A stretch of DNA of 61,591 nucleotides, taken from assembly GCF_029813835.1 (NCBI RefSeq), contig NZ_JARVKV010000035.1, positions 1 through 61,591 on the forward strand, read 5' to 3'. Source of the DNA: Streptomyces sp. DH37 (GTDB lineage Bacteria > Actinomycetota > Actinomycetes > Streptomycetales > Streptomycetaceae). A program made the translations under genes and the position numbers. Within the stretch, counting starts at the first letter, position 1. Every line of letters starts with the position of its first letter. Positions 47,622-56,832 of this stretch are shown piece after piece. The notes beneath the pieces were generated by a model. That model was not told the origin of the DNA. It saw only the letters and a list, made by a program, of their open reading frames with translations, and ran no database searches.

Positions 47622-49052
47622 TCATAAGACGGCCGCCCCACTCGCCCCGTCCCCCCTCTCGCCGCCCGGGACGGCCGCGGCCCCGTCGCCGCACACGTGC
47701 CCCAGGATGTCCTGACGCGTGACGACGCCGACCGCCTTGCCGTCCTCGAAGACCAGCAGGCCGTCGGAGGTCCCGAAGGCGGCCATCGCGTCGCCGACCG
47801 CCACGCCGGCGCCGATCGCCGGCAGCGGCGGCGACATGTGCGCGCTCACCGTGTCCCCCGGCTGCGCCGCCCCCGTGACCAGCGCCTCCAGGAGGTCGCG
47901 CTCGTTGACCGACCCGACCACCTCGCCGGCCGTCACCGGCGGCTCGGCGTTGACCACCGGCATCTGGGAGACCCCGTGCTCGCGCAGGACCGCGGCGGCC
48001 TGCGCCACGGTCTGGTGCGGGTGCACGTGCACGATCCGGGGGGAGGGGCCCGCCTTGGTGCGCAGCAGGTCCCGCACCCCGAACAACTCCTCGCCCGGCG
48101 CCAGGAAGCCGTGGGCGGCCATCCACGCGTCGTTGAAGACCTTGGTCAGGTAGCCGCGCCCGCCGTCCGGGAGCAGGACCACCATGACGTCGTCGGGCCC
48201 GCAGGTGCGCGCCACCTCCAGCGCCGCGGCCACGGCGAGCCCGCAGGAGCCGCCGACCAGGAGGCCCTCCTCGCGGGCCAGGCGGCGGGTGATGTCGAAG
48301 GAGTCCGCGTCGGTGACCCTGACCACCTCGTCGCACACGTCCTTGTCGAAGGTCTGGGGCCACATGTCCTCGCCGACGCCCTCGACCAGGTAGGGCCGCC
48401 CGGTCCCGCCCGAGTAGACCGACCCCTCGGGGTCGGCGCCGATGATCCGGACCCGGCCGCCGGAGACTTCCTTCAGGTAGCGGCCGACACCGCTGATCGT
48501 CCCGCCGGTGCCGATGCCGGCGACGAAGTGGGTGACGCGCCCCTCCGTCTGCCGCCAGATCTCGGGTCCGGTGGTCCGGTAGTGGCTGGCCGGATTCTCC
48601 GGGTTGCTGTACTGGTCGGGTTTCCACGCCCCCGGGATCTCCCGGGCCAGCCGGTCGGAGACGCTGTAGTAGGACTCGGGGTGGTCCGGCGGGACGGAGG
48701 TGGGGCACACGACCACCTCGGCGCCGTAGGCCTTGAGGGTGTCCCGCTTGCTCTCGCTGACCTTGTCCGGGCAGACGAACACGCACCGGTACCCGCGGCG
48801 CCGTGCCACCAGGGCGAGTCCCACACCGGTGTTGCCGGACGTGGGCTCCACGATGGTCCCGCCCGGCCGCAGCAGTCCGGACCTCTCCGCGGCGTCGATC
48901 ATGCTCTGGGCGATCCGGTCCTTCGAGCTCCCGCCGGGGTTGAGGTACTCGACCTTCGTCAGGACCAGCGGTGCCAGCCCCTCCGCCAGCCGGCCGATCC
49001 TGACCAGGGGCGTCTCGCCTATCAGTTCACAGATGTCGTCCACGTAGTCCAC
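47622..49052 (-). CDS. cystathionine-beta-synthase-like PLP enzyme with CBS domains, TTA codon
   Basis: A 476-residue enzyme. The catalytic part (1-320) has PLP Lys in YLNPGGSSKDRIAQ, EPTSGNTGVGLALV and GIGTGGTISGVGRYLKE. A CBS-domain pair follows (about 335-460: VHPHQTVAQAAAVLREHGVS, EVVGSVNERDLLEALV, DGLLVFEDGKAVGVVTRQDIL). It resembles the housekeeping cystathionine beta-synthase of Streptomyces closely, so it is probably a paralogue making a beta-substituted alanine from serine, O-phosphoserine or O-acetylserine. The last sense codon (47625-47627) is TTA, the bldA-dependent leucine codon. The GTG at 49052 follows GGAGGAG. Confidence 0.88.
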   Translation of the reverse strand: MDYVDDICELIGETPLVRIGRLAEGLAPLVLTKVEYLNPGGSSKDRIAQSMIDAAERSGLLRPGGTIVEPTSGNTGVGLALVARRRGYRCVFVCPDKVSESKRDTLKAYGAEVVVCPTSVPPDHPESYYSVSDRLAREIPGAWKPDQYSNPENPASHYRTTGPEIWRQTEGRVTHFVAGIGTGGTISGVGRYLKEVSGGRVRIIGADPEGSVYSGGTGRPYLVEGVGEDMWPQTFDKDVCDEVVRVTDADSFDITRRLAREEGLLVGGSCGLAVAAALEVARTCGPDDVMVVLLPDGGRGYLTKVFNDAWMAAHGFLAPGEELFGVRDLLRTKAGPSPRIVHVHPHQTVAQAAAVLREHGVSQMPVVNAEPPVTAGEVVGSVNERDLLEALVTGAAQPGDTVSAHMSPPLPAIGAGVAVGDAMAAFGTSDGLLVFEDGKAVGVVTRQDILGHVCGDGAAAVPGGERGDGASGAAVL

Positions 49053-49133
49053 GGTGCTGAACTCCTCCAGGAGTGCCTTGTCGTACGGAGCCGGGCGAAG
49101 GGGCGGGCGGGCGTTCCCGCCGGGTGCCGTTCC

Positions 49134-49868
49134 TCAGGACAGCCCCAGCCCGCCCGCCACTGTCAGGACCTGACCGGTCAGGGAGGCGCCTCCGGCGGTG
49201 ATGAGCTGGTGGGCCACGTCGGCCACCTCCTCGGGGTCGACCAGCCGCCCGAGCGGGACCCGGGAGAGGTAGGCCGCCAGCGCCTGCTCCGGGTCGTCGT
49301 TCACCGTCGAGAGCACGTCGTCGCGCACCCCGCCGTCCACCAGCGCGGGAGCGATCGCGTTGCACCGCACGGGCAGGCCGGAACGGGCGCAGTACAGCGC
49401 CACGGACTTGGTCAGGTGCACCACGGCCGCCTTGGCCGCGCCGTAGGGCACCATCGCGGGCGTGGCCAGCAGCCCCGCCGTGGAGGAGACGTTGACGATC
49501 GAGACGGGGTGGTCCGGCCGGCGGCGGATGAGCTCGGCGCACCCCAGCCAGGTGCCGACGACATGGGTGTCCATCAGGTCGTGCCACTGCCGGACCGAGG
49601 CGGAGAGCACGTCCTGCGGCACTCCCCCGAGCTGTCCCGCCGCGTTGACCAGCGCGTCGACCCGGCCGTGCCGTTCGATCACCTCGTCGAGGACCGCCGT
49701 CCAGGAACCGGCCTCCCGCACGTCGTGCGCCAGGCCCCGGTGACCGGGCTTCCGCCCGGTACGGACCACCGTCGCGCCGTCACGCTCGGCCCGGCGCGCT
49801 ATCGCGTCGCCGAGCGAGCCGAAGCCCCCGGTGACGACCACCACGGATGTGGCCACGTCCACGTACAT
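49134..49868 (-). CDS. short-chain dehydrogenase/reductase
   Basis: A 244-residue classical SDR. NAD(P) motif VVVTGGFGSLGDAIAR (residues 8-22), NAAGQLGG, catalytic Ser in IVNVSSTAGLL and YGAAK (YxxxK), and a C-terminal LTGQVLTVAGGLGLS. The Arg after the second strand (TGRKPGHRG) suggests NADPH. ATG 49868. It lies 10 bases downstream of the aminotransferase in the same direction and probably reduces or oxidises a pathway hydroxy/keto intermediate. Confidence 0.9.
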   Translation of the reverse strand: MYVDVATSVVVVTGGFGSLGDAIARRAERDGATVVRTGRKPGHRGLAHDVREAGSWTAVLDEVIERHGRVDALVNAAGQLGGVPQDVLSASVRQWHDLMDTHVVGTWLGCAELIRRRPDHPVSIVNVSSTAGLLATPAMVPYGAAKAAVVHLTKSVALYCARSGLPVRCNAIAPALVDGGVRDDVLSTVNDDPEQALAAYLSRVPLGRLVDPEEVADVAHQLITAGGASLTGQVLTVAGGLGLS

Positions 49869-49878
49869 GATTCCCCTC

Positions 49879-51036
49879 TCAGGCCGGGAAGGACCGGAGC
49901 CGGCGGATCGCCTCGGCGAGCGTCTCGGGACGCTTGCAGGCCGCGAAGCGGACCACGGAGACCATCTCGGCCACGGGTTCGGAGTAGAAGACGGACATGG
50001 GCAGCGCGGCGACACCGGCGTCGACGATCATCCGGTCGCACCACCGCTCCGCGTCCTCGCCCACGTCGGCGAGGACGAAGAAGCCGCAGTCCGGCGCGGT
50101 GGCCGACAGGCCCACGTCGCACAGTTCCGCGGCGAAGCCGCCCACCCGCTCGCCGAGTTCACGGGCCCGGCGCTCCAGCATCGCGGGGGTGTCCGGCGCG
50201 TCGAGCACCGTGGCCGTCGCCAACTGCATCGGGGTGGACGGGCAGAAGGTGAGGAACTGGTGCACCGCGCGGATCCGCCGGGTCAGTTCCGGACCGGCCA
50301 CCGCCCACCCGATCCGCCAGCCGGTGGCGGCGAAGGTCTTGGACACGGAGGACACCTTCACCCGCAGTTCCGGGTCGTGCACCGCCTCCAGGACACCGTG
50401 GTGCGGCGCGCCGTCCAGGTTCAGGTGCTCGTACGTCTCGTCGGAGACGACGACGACGCCGTGGCGCGCGGCCAGGTCGGCCACCGCCCGCCACTCGTCG
50501 GGGTCCAGGCCGCGGCCCAGGGGGTTCCAGGGGCTGTTGACCACGATCGCCCGGGTGGCGGGCGTCACCAGGGCCTCGAGCGCCTCGGCGGTGACGCGCT
50601 CGCCGGCCGAGGACAGCCGCAGGGCGCGCGTGGTGCCTCCGGCGGAGCGGACGGCCGGGGCGTACTGCTCGTAGGCCGGTTCGACGAGGATCACCTCGTC
50701 GCCGGACCGCACCAGCGCGGTGATGGCGCAGTGCAGGGCCTCGGTGGCTCCGACCGTGACGGTGACCTCGCCGTCCGGATCCACCGTGACGCCGTCGTGG
50801 CGGTGGATGTGGCGCGCCAGCGCGGCGCGTAACGCGGGGTGGCCGGGGCTCGGCGCGTACTGGTGCTCCGGCCCCCCTCCGACCCCGGCGAGCGCTGACA
50901 GCAGCGCCTCCTCCGGTCCGTGGTCGAACACCCCCTGTGCCAGGTTGACGGCCCCGTGGCGGGCCGCCAGGGCGGGGATGCGGACGAAGACGGACTCCGT
51001 GACGGCCGCACCGGCGGCCGAGGCAGCGGTTCCCAC
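49879..51036 (-). CDS. PLP aminotransferase class I/II
   Basis: A 385-residue fold-type I aminotransferase. Signs are VNLAQGVFDHGPEEALLSAL, YAPSPGHPALRAALA, NSPWNPLGRGLDPDEW, the PLP Lys in VSSVSKTFAATGWRIGWAVAG, and a C-terminal Arg for the carboxylate in VSVVRFAACKRPE. It is closest in pattern to kynurenine/glutamine-oxoacid transaminases. GTG 51036 shares its first base with the permease stop (TAGTG), so it is translationally coupled. It probably interconverts a pathway amino acid and 2-oxo acid. Confidence 0.9.
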   Translation of the reverse strand: MGTAASAAGAAVTESVFVRIPALAARHGAVNLAQGVFDHGPEEALLSALAGVGGGPEHQYAPSPGHPALRAALARHIHRHDGVTVDPDGEVTVTVGATEALHCAITALVRSGDEVILVEPAYEQYAPAVRSAGGTTRALRLSSAGERVTAEALEALVTPATRAIVVNSPWNPLGRGLDPDEWRAVADLAARHGVVVVSDETYEHLNLDGAPHHGVLEAVHDPELRVKVSSVSKTFAATGWRIGWAVAGPELTRRIRAVHQFLTFCPSTPMQLATATVLDAPDTPAMLERRARELGERVGGFAAELCDVGLSATAPDCGFFVLADVGEDAERWCDRMIVDAGVAALPMSVFYSEPVAEMVSVVRFAACKRPETLAEAIRRLRSFPA

Positions 51037-52379
51037 TACCGGTCACCTCCTTCGACGGTTTCGTGTGTCGGGTGGCCGGCGGCCGGCGCGTCCGGTTCCG
51101 CGGGGTTCCCGGTCTTCCCCCCGCGGCGCCGGAACGCTTGGGCGCCGAGGGCCACGAGCAGGACCACCACCCCGTACAGGGCGTGCTGCAGGGACTCGAC
51201 GAGGCTGATCGCGATCACGACGAACAGCACCAGGTTGAGCCCCGAGCGGACCGTCAGACCGCGCACCCGCAGGTACGAGACGATGCTGAGGACGTACAGG
51301 AGCATGAAGATCGCGCTCGCGGTGGCCGTGGTGTCGACGACCAGGGACGGCCTGAAGCCCAGCAGCACGGTGGTCGCCGAGAACAGCACGGCCAGGAGCG
51401 CCAGCGAACGCCCCCGGGACTTCTCGCCGTTGGACGTGACGAGCGCGGCGGGCAGCATGCCGTTGTCGGCCGCGTCGTACGTGAGCTGGGAGACCCCCCA
51501 GACCCAGGCGATCGCGTTGAGCAGCATGGCGCAGCACGCGATGAAGGTGACCGCCCACATCATGACCTCGCCGTAGCCGACCGCCTCGACGAGCTGGAGC
51601 AGTCCGACCACCTGGTCGACGTCGTCGCGGGAGACGGTCACGGCGATGGCCACGGTGAGCAGGATGGTGAACACGCCGTAGACGGTGAGGGCGATGGAGC
51701 TGACCGGCAGGAAGTCGCGTTCGGGGTTGCGGAACTCCCGGGCGAGGAACGTCAGGTTCTCGAAGCCCGCGAAGGCCCAGAAGGCGAGGAGCACGCCGGG
51801 CAGCACGACGTCCAGGCCCTCGGTGGTCGGCGCCACCGTGTGCAGGCCGTCCCGCGCGGAGGGGACGGCGGACAGCAGGAGCACGGTGGCGACCAGCACC
51901 AGGCCCCAGGTGGCCGCCGTCTGGACCCGGGTGCTCGCGCGTACTCCGGCGAGGTTGATCAGGAGCGCCGCGACCAGGACCGCCACGGCGATGGTGACGG
52001 TGGTGACGCGCTCCATGCCGAAGGTCTGGGCGACGTAGCGCCCGGCGACGAACGCGCCGGACGGCAGGCCGACGATGACCAGGGCGATGAACATCACGGG
52101 CACGCAGCGGGCGAACACGTCGCCCAGGCCCAGCCGGATGAAGGCCTCGATGCCGCGGCCGTCGGGGTTGGTGCGCACCATGTCGTCGAACATCAGGAGC
52201 ATCGGCAGGCACAGCAGGATCGACAGGGCCCACACCAGCAGGCTGTTGTGGCCCGCGCGCGCGTAGACCGCCGACGGCAGGAACAGGATGCCGGAGCCGG
52301 CGATCGACCCGATGGCCAGGGGGATCGCCTGCCAGCGCGTCAGTCCGCGGGGAGCGGTGTCGTGGACCGCGTCGGTCAC
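51036..52379 (-). CDS. APC-family amino-acid permease
   Basis: A 447-residue transporter with about 12 membrane helices. Family motifs are LTRWQAIPLAIGSIAGSGILFLPSAV at helix 1, AFWAFAGFENLTFLAREFRNPERDF in the middle and MLPAALVTSNGEKSRGRSLALL. It should exchange or import/export an amino acid. The GTG at 52379 overlaps the preceding TGA (GTGA) and its stop touches the aminotransferase start, so it is inside the operon and may supply precursor or export product. Confidence 0.9.
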   Translation of the reverse strand: MTDAVHDTAPRGLTRWQAIPLAIGSIAGSGILFLPSAVYARAGHNSLLVWALSILLCLPMLLMFDDMVRTNPDGRGIEAFIRLGLGDVFARCVPVMFIALVIVGLPSGAFVAGRYVAQTFGMERVTTVTIAVAVLVAALLINLAGVRASTRVQTAATWGLVLVATVLLLSAVPSARDGLHTVAPTTEGLDVVLPGVLLAFWAFAGFENLTFLAREFRNPERDFLPVSSIALTVYGVFTILLTVAIAVTVSRDDVDQVVGLLQLVEAVGYGEVMMWAVTFIACCAMLLNAIAWVWGVSQLTYDAADNGMLPAALVTSNGEKSRGRSLALLAVLFSATTVLLGFRPSLVVDTTATASAIFMLLYVLSIVSYLRVRGLTVRSGLNLVLFVVIAISLVESLQHALYGVVVLLVALGAQAFRRRGGKTGNPAEPDAPAAGHPTHETVEGGDR

Positions 52380-53827
52380 CGGGTCTCTCCCTCGCCCTGG
52401 TCCGCCGTCCACGGCAGGACCCGCCCGCGGTTGAGGATCCCGCCGGGGTCGAGCGCGGTCTTCAGCGTCCGCATCAGTTCGACCTCGCCCGGGGAGCGGG
52501 TGTAGCCCAGGTACTCGCGCTTCTCGAAGCCGATGCCGTGCTCCGCCGAGATGGAGCCCCCGTACGAGGAGACCGCCTGGTAGACGATGTGCTCGACGTC
52601 GGGCTTGCGCTCACGGGTCTTCTCGCCCGTGGCGACCGCGATGTGCACGTTGTCGTCGCCGAGGTGGCCGAAGACCAGGAGCCGGACCTCCGGCCACTGG
52701 GCCCGCAGCTGGGTCCGCATCCCCTCCAGGCACGCGGTCAGCGAGCCCGCGGGGACGCTCACGTCGAAGCCGAACAGCGGCTGCATGCGCAGCACTTCGC
52801 TCGGGATGCGCTCGCGTGCCCGCCAGAACGCGCTGAGGTCGGCCGGCGAGGTGGAGACGGCGGTGTCGACCAGCGTGTCGGACAGCTCCTCCAGGCACGA
52901 GACGAACACCTCGTCGTCGTCCGGCCGGCTGGTCTCGCATTCGGCGAGGATGTACAGGGGGTGCCCCTGGGGCAGCGGCAGCCGTACGCCGGTCCCGTCG
53001 AGGACGGCGTAGGCGTCGGCCCAGATGACCTCGAACGAGGTCAGGGACCCGGGCATCCGGTCGCGCAGGGTGTTCAGCAGCCGCAGGGCGCCCTGGACGT
53101 CGGCCACCGCGCAGAACGCCCCCGTGCGGCTCCTCGGCGCCGGACGCAGGGCGATGGTGGCGGCGGTGACCACTCCCAGGGTGCCCTCGCTGCCGATGAA
53201 GAGCTGCTTGAGGTCGTACCCCGCGTTGTCCTTGACCAGGTCGGTGGAGAGGTCGAGCAGCGTGCCGTCGGAGAGCACGACCTGCAGCGAGCGCACGTGC
53301 TGCCGCGTCATGCCGTAGCCGACGACGTTGACCCCGCCGGCGTTGGTCGCCACGCAGCCCCCGATCGTGGCCGACTCCTTGGAGGCGAGGTCGATGGGGA
53401 CCATCAGACCGTGCGCGGAGACGTGTGCCTGGAGGTCCGCGAGGGTCACCCCGGCCCCGGCGGTGACCGTGCCCGCCACGGTGTCCACCTTCCCGAGGGC
53501 GGTGAGGCGCTCGGTGGACAGCACGACCTCGTCGGCCGCGGGCACCCCGCCGGACACCAGCCCCGTCATGCCGCCCTGCACCACCACCGGCTGCCCGTGG
53601 GCGTGGCAGTAGCGCAGCACCATCGCGGTCTCCTCGGCGCTGCCCGGCCGCACGACGATGCCGGCCACACCGGTCCGGTCGCTGCCCCACAGGTCCTGGG
53701 TGTAGCGCCCGGGGAGGTCGGGTCCCACGAGGACATGGCGTTCCCCGACGAGGAGGCGCAGGGCGTCGGCGTGTCCGGCGGCTCCCTCCCCGGTGGCTTC
53801 CCTCACGAGAGGTGGGCGTGTGGTCAA
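52376..53827 (-). CDS. FAD-linked D-2-hydroxyacid oxidase/dehydrogenase (GlcD-like)
   Basis: A 483-residue FAD_binding_4 + FAD-oxidase_C enzyme. Features are VVVQGGMTGLVSGGVPAADEVVLST, LASKESATIGGCVATNAGGVNVVGYGMTRQHV, IGSEGTLGVVTAATI, and the C-terminal metal/substrate motifs VFGHLGDDNVHIAV and SISAEHGIGFEKREYLGYTRSPGEVELMRTLKTALDPGGILNRGRVLP. It oxidises 2-hydroxy acids to 2-oxo acids. The start is taken as TTG 53827, preceded by AGGAGACACGTC in the short gap from the ThDP gene. Its substrate may be the product of the D-2-hydroxyacid dehydrogenase encoded in the same operon. Confidence 0.88.
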   Translation of the reverse strand: MTTRPPLVREATGEGAAGHADALRLLVGERHVLVGPDLPGRYTQDLWGSDRTGVAGIVVRPGSAEETAMVLRYCHAHGQPVVVQGGMTGLVSGGVPAADEVVLSTERLTALGKVDTVAGTVTAGAGVTLADLQAHVSAHGLMVPIDLASKESATIGGCVATNAGGVNVVGYGMTRQHVRSLQVVLSDGTLLDLSTDLVKDNAGYDLKQLFIGSEGTLGVVTAATIALRPAPRSRTGAFCAVADVQGALRLLNTLRDRMPGSLTSFEVIWADAYAVLDGTGVRLPLPQGHPLYILAECETSRPDDDEVFVSCLEELSDTLVDTAVSTSPADLSAFWRARERIPSEVLRMQPLFGFDVSVPAGSLTACLEGMRTQLRAQWPEVRLLVFGHLGDDNVHIAVATGEKTRERKPDVEHIVYQAVSSYGGSISAEHGIGFEKREYLGYTRSPGEVELMRTLKTALDPGGILNRGRVLPWTADQGEGETR

Positions 53828-53837
53828 GACGTGTCTC

Positions 53838-55559
53838 CTAGTGAGCGGACGGCAGGTCGAAGTTGGCGTGCACGGCCTGGGCGCTGGCACGCACGTGCAG
53901 GAGGTAGCCGCCGGGACTGTCCAGGGCCCGGCGCACCGCCGGGGCGGCATGATACGGCTCGGTCACCCGTTCGGCGGGCAGTCCGAAGGACCGGGCCCAT
54001 TGCACCAGGTCCGGGTTGTCCAGGCCCGTGCCGCAGTCGGTTCCGGCGCCCCGGCGGGCGGCGTGCGCCCGGATGGTGCCGTAACCGCCGTTGTCCGCCA
54101 CGATGATCACCGGGTACCGGCCGGCGGCACGGGCCACGGCCAGTTCGTTCCCGGTCATCAGCAGGCCGCCGTCGCCCACGATCGCGACGGCCACCCGGTC
54201 GGGGAACCGCAGGGCCGCGGCCACCGCGGCCGGCACCCCGAAGCCCATCGAGCCGCCGGCCAGGGCCAGGAGCCGCTGCCGTCCGCGGATCCGGACGTGG
54301 CGGTGGATCCAGCTGCTGAAGTTCCCGGCGTCGAGGGTGAGGATCGCGTCGTCGGGCAGCCTGCCGTCCAGGGCCGCGGCGATCTCGGCGAAGTCCACGC
54401 CGTCCGGCCGCGGCCGGGGCCCGGCCTCGCTGAGCCGGGTCTCCAGGGAGCGCCAGCCGGTGAGCCAGTCGCGGGCCTCCCCGTCCCCGGCGCTCTCCCC
54501 CGTGCCGTCCGGCGGGGGGCTCGCGGCCAGGTCCGCCAGGACGGCGAGCGGGTCGGCGGCCAGCCGCTCGCCGGGCCCCCGCGGATCGGGATGCACCGTG
54601 ACCAGGTGCGCGCCGCCGTCGTACCAGCCGGAGAGGTGGACCTCGTCGGGCAGGTCGCCGAGGAGGACCACGGCGTCGGCCTCGGCCAGCCGCGCGCGGG
54701 TGGCCGAGGGCGTCCCGAGGTGCAGGTGGCCGCCGAAGTGGGGGTGGCCGTTGTCGAGCAGGTCCTGCTGCTTGTTGCCCAGGAGCACGGGCACGCCGGC
54801 GCCGCGGGCGAACCGGTCGAGGAGCGCTCCGGGGGACGTGCCGCCGTCCGTGCGCAGCAGGCGTCCGGCCAGGACCACCGGACGCCGCGCGGCGGACAGG
54901 ACCGCGCGGACCCGCGCGGCGGCCCCGGCGGTCCGCTCCTCCTCCCCGGGCGGCGGCCCGCCGCCGTCGGGGGAGGGTCCCGCGGACTCCGGGGGGGCGG
55001 GGACGGGCAGGTCCCACAGGTCCTCGGGGATCACCAGGACGGCGGGGCCGGGGACCGCCGAGCCGAGCGCCCCGCGGACGCGTTCCAGGGCCGCGGGCAG
55101 GTCGTCGGGGCTCTCCGGCGCGACCACCGGCGCCAGGCCGCCCAGCAGAGCGCCTATGTCGGTCCCCTGGAAGCCCAGGAAGGGGTCCGTGCCCCTGTCC
55201 GCGCCGCCCACGACGAGGAGCAGGGGCGTGGGGTCGGCCCTGGCCGCGTCGAGGGCGATGCTCGCGTTGGTCGCGCCCGGTGAGCGGTTGACCGCCACCA
55301 CGGCCGGCCGGCCGGTGAGCCGTGCGTCGGCGAGCGCGGCGAAGGCGGCGCCTCCCTCGTGCCGGGCGGTGACGACGGGGAGGCCGTCGTCACCGGCCGC
55401 GTCGAGGAGCGGCAGGAACGCCTCCCCCGGAACGGTGAACAGCCGGTCGCACCCCAGCACGTCCCGCAGGAAGCGCAGCACGGAGTGGGCGACGCTGCCG
55501 TGGGAGCCGTGGACCTGCCGCTCGGGGACGGCGGCGGTGGCGGCGGTGGTGGCGGTCAC
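53838..55559 (-). CDS. ThDP-dependent enzyme of acetolactate-synthase type
   Basis: A 573-residue thiamine-diphosphate enzyme. The catalytic Glu is in VVTARHEGGAAFAAL (about residue 60), the middle domain contains RRPVVLAGRLLRTDGG, and the ThDP/Mg motif is VGDGGLLMTGNELAVARAAG, then YPVIIVADNGGYGTIRAH. Length fits ALS, oxo-acid decarboxylases and sulfoacetaldehyde acetyltransferase. It is probably used to decarboxylate or condense a pathway 2-oxo acid. The GTG at 55559 overlaps the upstream TGA by GTGA. Pro/Gly-rich inserts (PPESAGPSPDGGGPPPGEEE) lengthen the linker between first and second domains. Confidence 0.88.
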   Translation of the reverse strand: MTATTAATAAVPERQVHGSHGSVAHSVLRFLRDVLGCDRLFTVPGEAFLPLLDAAGDDGLPVVTARHEGGAAFAALADARLTGRPAVVAVNRSPGATNASIALDAARADPTPLLLVVGGADRGTDPFLGFQGTDIGALLGGLAPVVAPESPDDLPAALERVRGALGSAVPGPAVLVIPEDLWDLPVPAPPESAGPSPDGGGPPPGEEERTAGAAARVRAVLSAARRPVVLAGRLLRTDGGTSPGALLDRFARGAGVPVLLGNKQQDLLDNGHPHFGGHLHLGTPSATRARLAEADAVVLLGDLPDEVHLSGWYDGGAHLVTVHPDPRGPGERLAADPLAVLADLAASPPPDGTGESAGDGEARDWLTGWRSLETRLSEAGPRPRPDGVDFAEIAAALDGRLPDDAILTLDAGNFSSWIHRHVRIRGRQRLLALAGGSMGFGVPAAVAAALRFPDRVAVAIVGDGGLLMTGNELAVARAAGRYPVIIVADNGGYGTIRAHAARRGAGTDCGTGLDNPDLVQWARSFGLPAERVTEPYHAAPAVRRALDSPGGYLLHVRASAQAVHANFDLPSAH

Positions 55560-56776
55560 TCGGGCCGCCGCGGGGTGGGCATGCGGTAGGCGCCCGTCGC
55601 CGACTCCCGCGGCCAGACCACCACGGCGTCCTGCGCGCTGTCGCCGACCTCGCGGTAGTGCATCAGGACGATCTCCGGGGTGTCGTGGTGACCGGTGGAG
55701 TCGGACCAGTCGAAGGAGACGGGGCCCCGCCAGGTGTCGAACGTCCCGGCCTCCAGGGCACGCTGCAGGCCCTCGCGTCCGGTGCCGCCCTCGGCGGCCG
55801 CCTGCGCGAGGATGACCACGTCGGTGAAGGCGTTGAGGGAGTTGTCCGGCGGGGCGCCGCCGAACTCCTTCTCGTACTCGTCCACGAACCACCGGCCGAC
55901 GGGGCTCAGCTCCGGCCAGTCGGGGCTGAAGCGCGTGGCCGGCCAGACCACCCCCGCGCCCGCCTCGCCGGACAGCCTCCAGTAGTCCTGCGAGCGCATG
56001 GGGAACGGGAAGCACACCATCATCGGCACGCCGGGCAGTACGCCCGCGGCCACGGCCGAGGCGATGACCATGTAGTTCGTCCGCACCACCCCCGCGTTGA
56101 GCAGCAGGTCGGGGCCGAACTCCGCGACGGTCTTGAGCTGCGGGTCCAGGTCGGCCACCCCGTCCTGCTCGAAGTCGATGCGGAGCACCTCGACGCCGGA
56201 GACCGCCTCGCGCAGCGCCTCCTCCAGGGTGTCGGCGAGCATCTGCCCGAAGACGGTGTCGGCCGCGACCAGGGCGATGCGCTTCCAGCCGTGTTCCCGC
56301 ACGAACGACGCCATCAGCGGCGCGCGGTCGGCGATGGAGAAGTAGGTGCGGAAGATGTGCCGCCGCCCGATGTTGACGGTGTTGTGGCCGTTCTCGATGA
56401 ACGTGGGTATCCCGAGGTCGTTCGCCACGTCGGCGACGACGGGCGCGGTTCGCAGGTGCCACTGCCCCACGACCGCGCTGACCCGGTCGAGGAAGGCCAG
56501 CTTGGCGAGGCCGCCCACCGCGGTGCGGGACATGTGCTCCATGTCGGCGCCCACCTGGTCGTTGGCCAGGAACAGGCGCACGCCCGGCCCCAGTCCCCTC
56601 TCCTGGGCGTAGCGGGCGCCCAGCACGGCGCCGCGCACGCACAGTTCACCGGCCACCGGGTCTCCCGGAGGGCTGAGGGGCGTCAGGACGCCGACGGGCA
56701 GGGCCTCCTGCCGGGCCGTGCGGTTGTGCCGTTCGACCAGCTCCGCGGCGCGCACGGCCTCTTGCGACTGGGACAC
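55556..56776 (-). CDS. Peripla_BP_6-like protein without signal peptide inside the operon
   Basis: A 406-residue protein of the Leu/Ile/Val- and amide-binding family (AmiC/UrtA-like): VGVLTPLSPPGDPVAGELCV at the start, VSAVVGQWHLRTAPVVADVANDLGIPTFIENGH, then IFRTYFSIADRAPLMASFVREHGWKRIALV, and DNSLNAFTDVVILAQAAAEG. No signal peptide or lipobox exists: the GTG at 56776 has GAGGAG just upstream and the N-terminus is hydrophilic. It is coupled on both sides to biosynthetic enzymes, so I infer an intracellular ligand sensor or a recruited binding scaffold rather than a transporter part. Confidence 0.8.
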   Translation of the reverse strand: MSQSQEAVRAAELVERHNRTARQEALPVGVLTPLSPPGDPVAGELCVRGAVLGARYAQERGLGPGVRLFLANDQVGADMEHMSRTAVGGLAKLAFLDRVSAVVGQWHLRTAPVVADVANDLGIPTFIENGHNTVNIGRRHIFRTYFSIADRAPLMASFVREHGWKRIALVAADTVFGQMLADTLEEALREAVSGVEVLRIDFEQDGVADLDPQLKTVAEFGPDLLLNAGVVRTNYMVIASAVAAGVLPGVPMMVCFPFPMRSQDYWRLSGEAGAGVVWPATRFSPDWPELSPVGRWFVDEYEKEFGGAPPDNSLNAFTDVVILAQAAAEGGTGREGLQRALEAGTFDTWRGPVSFDWSDSTGHHDTPEIVLMHYREVGDSAQDAVVVWPRESATGAYRMPTPRRPE

Positions 56777-56832
56777 ACTCGACTCCTCACTGTGGTGGCT
56801 CGGCGGCCGGCCCGTACGGGCCGGCCCCTCGA

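Noticed and set aside
47697..50252. 851-residue plus-strand frame opposite the CBS-like, SDR and aminotransferase genes
   Set aside because: Asp/His/Gly/Val-rich antisense translation spanning three convincing genes.
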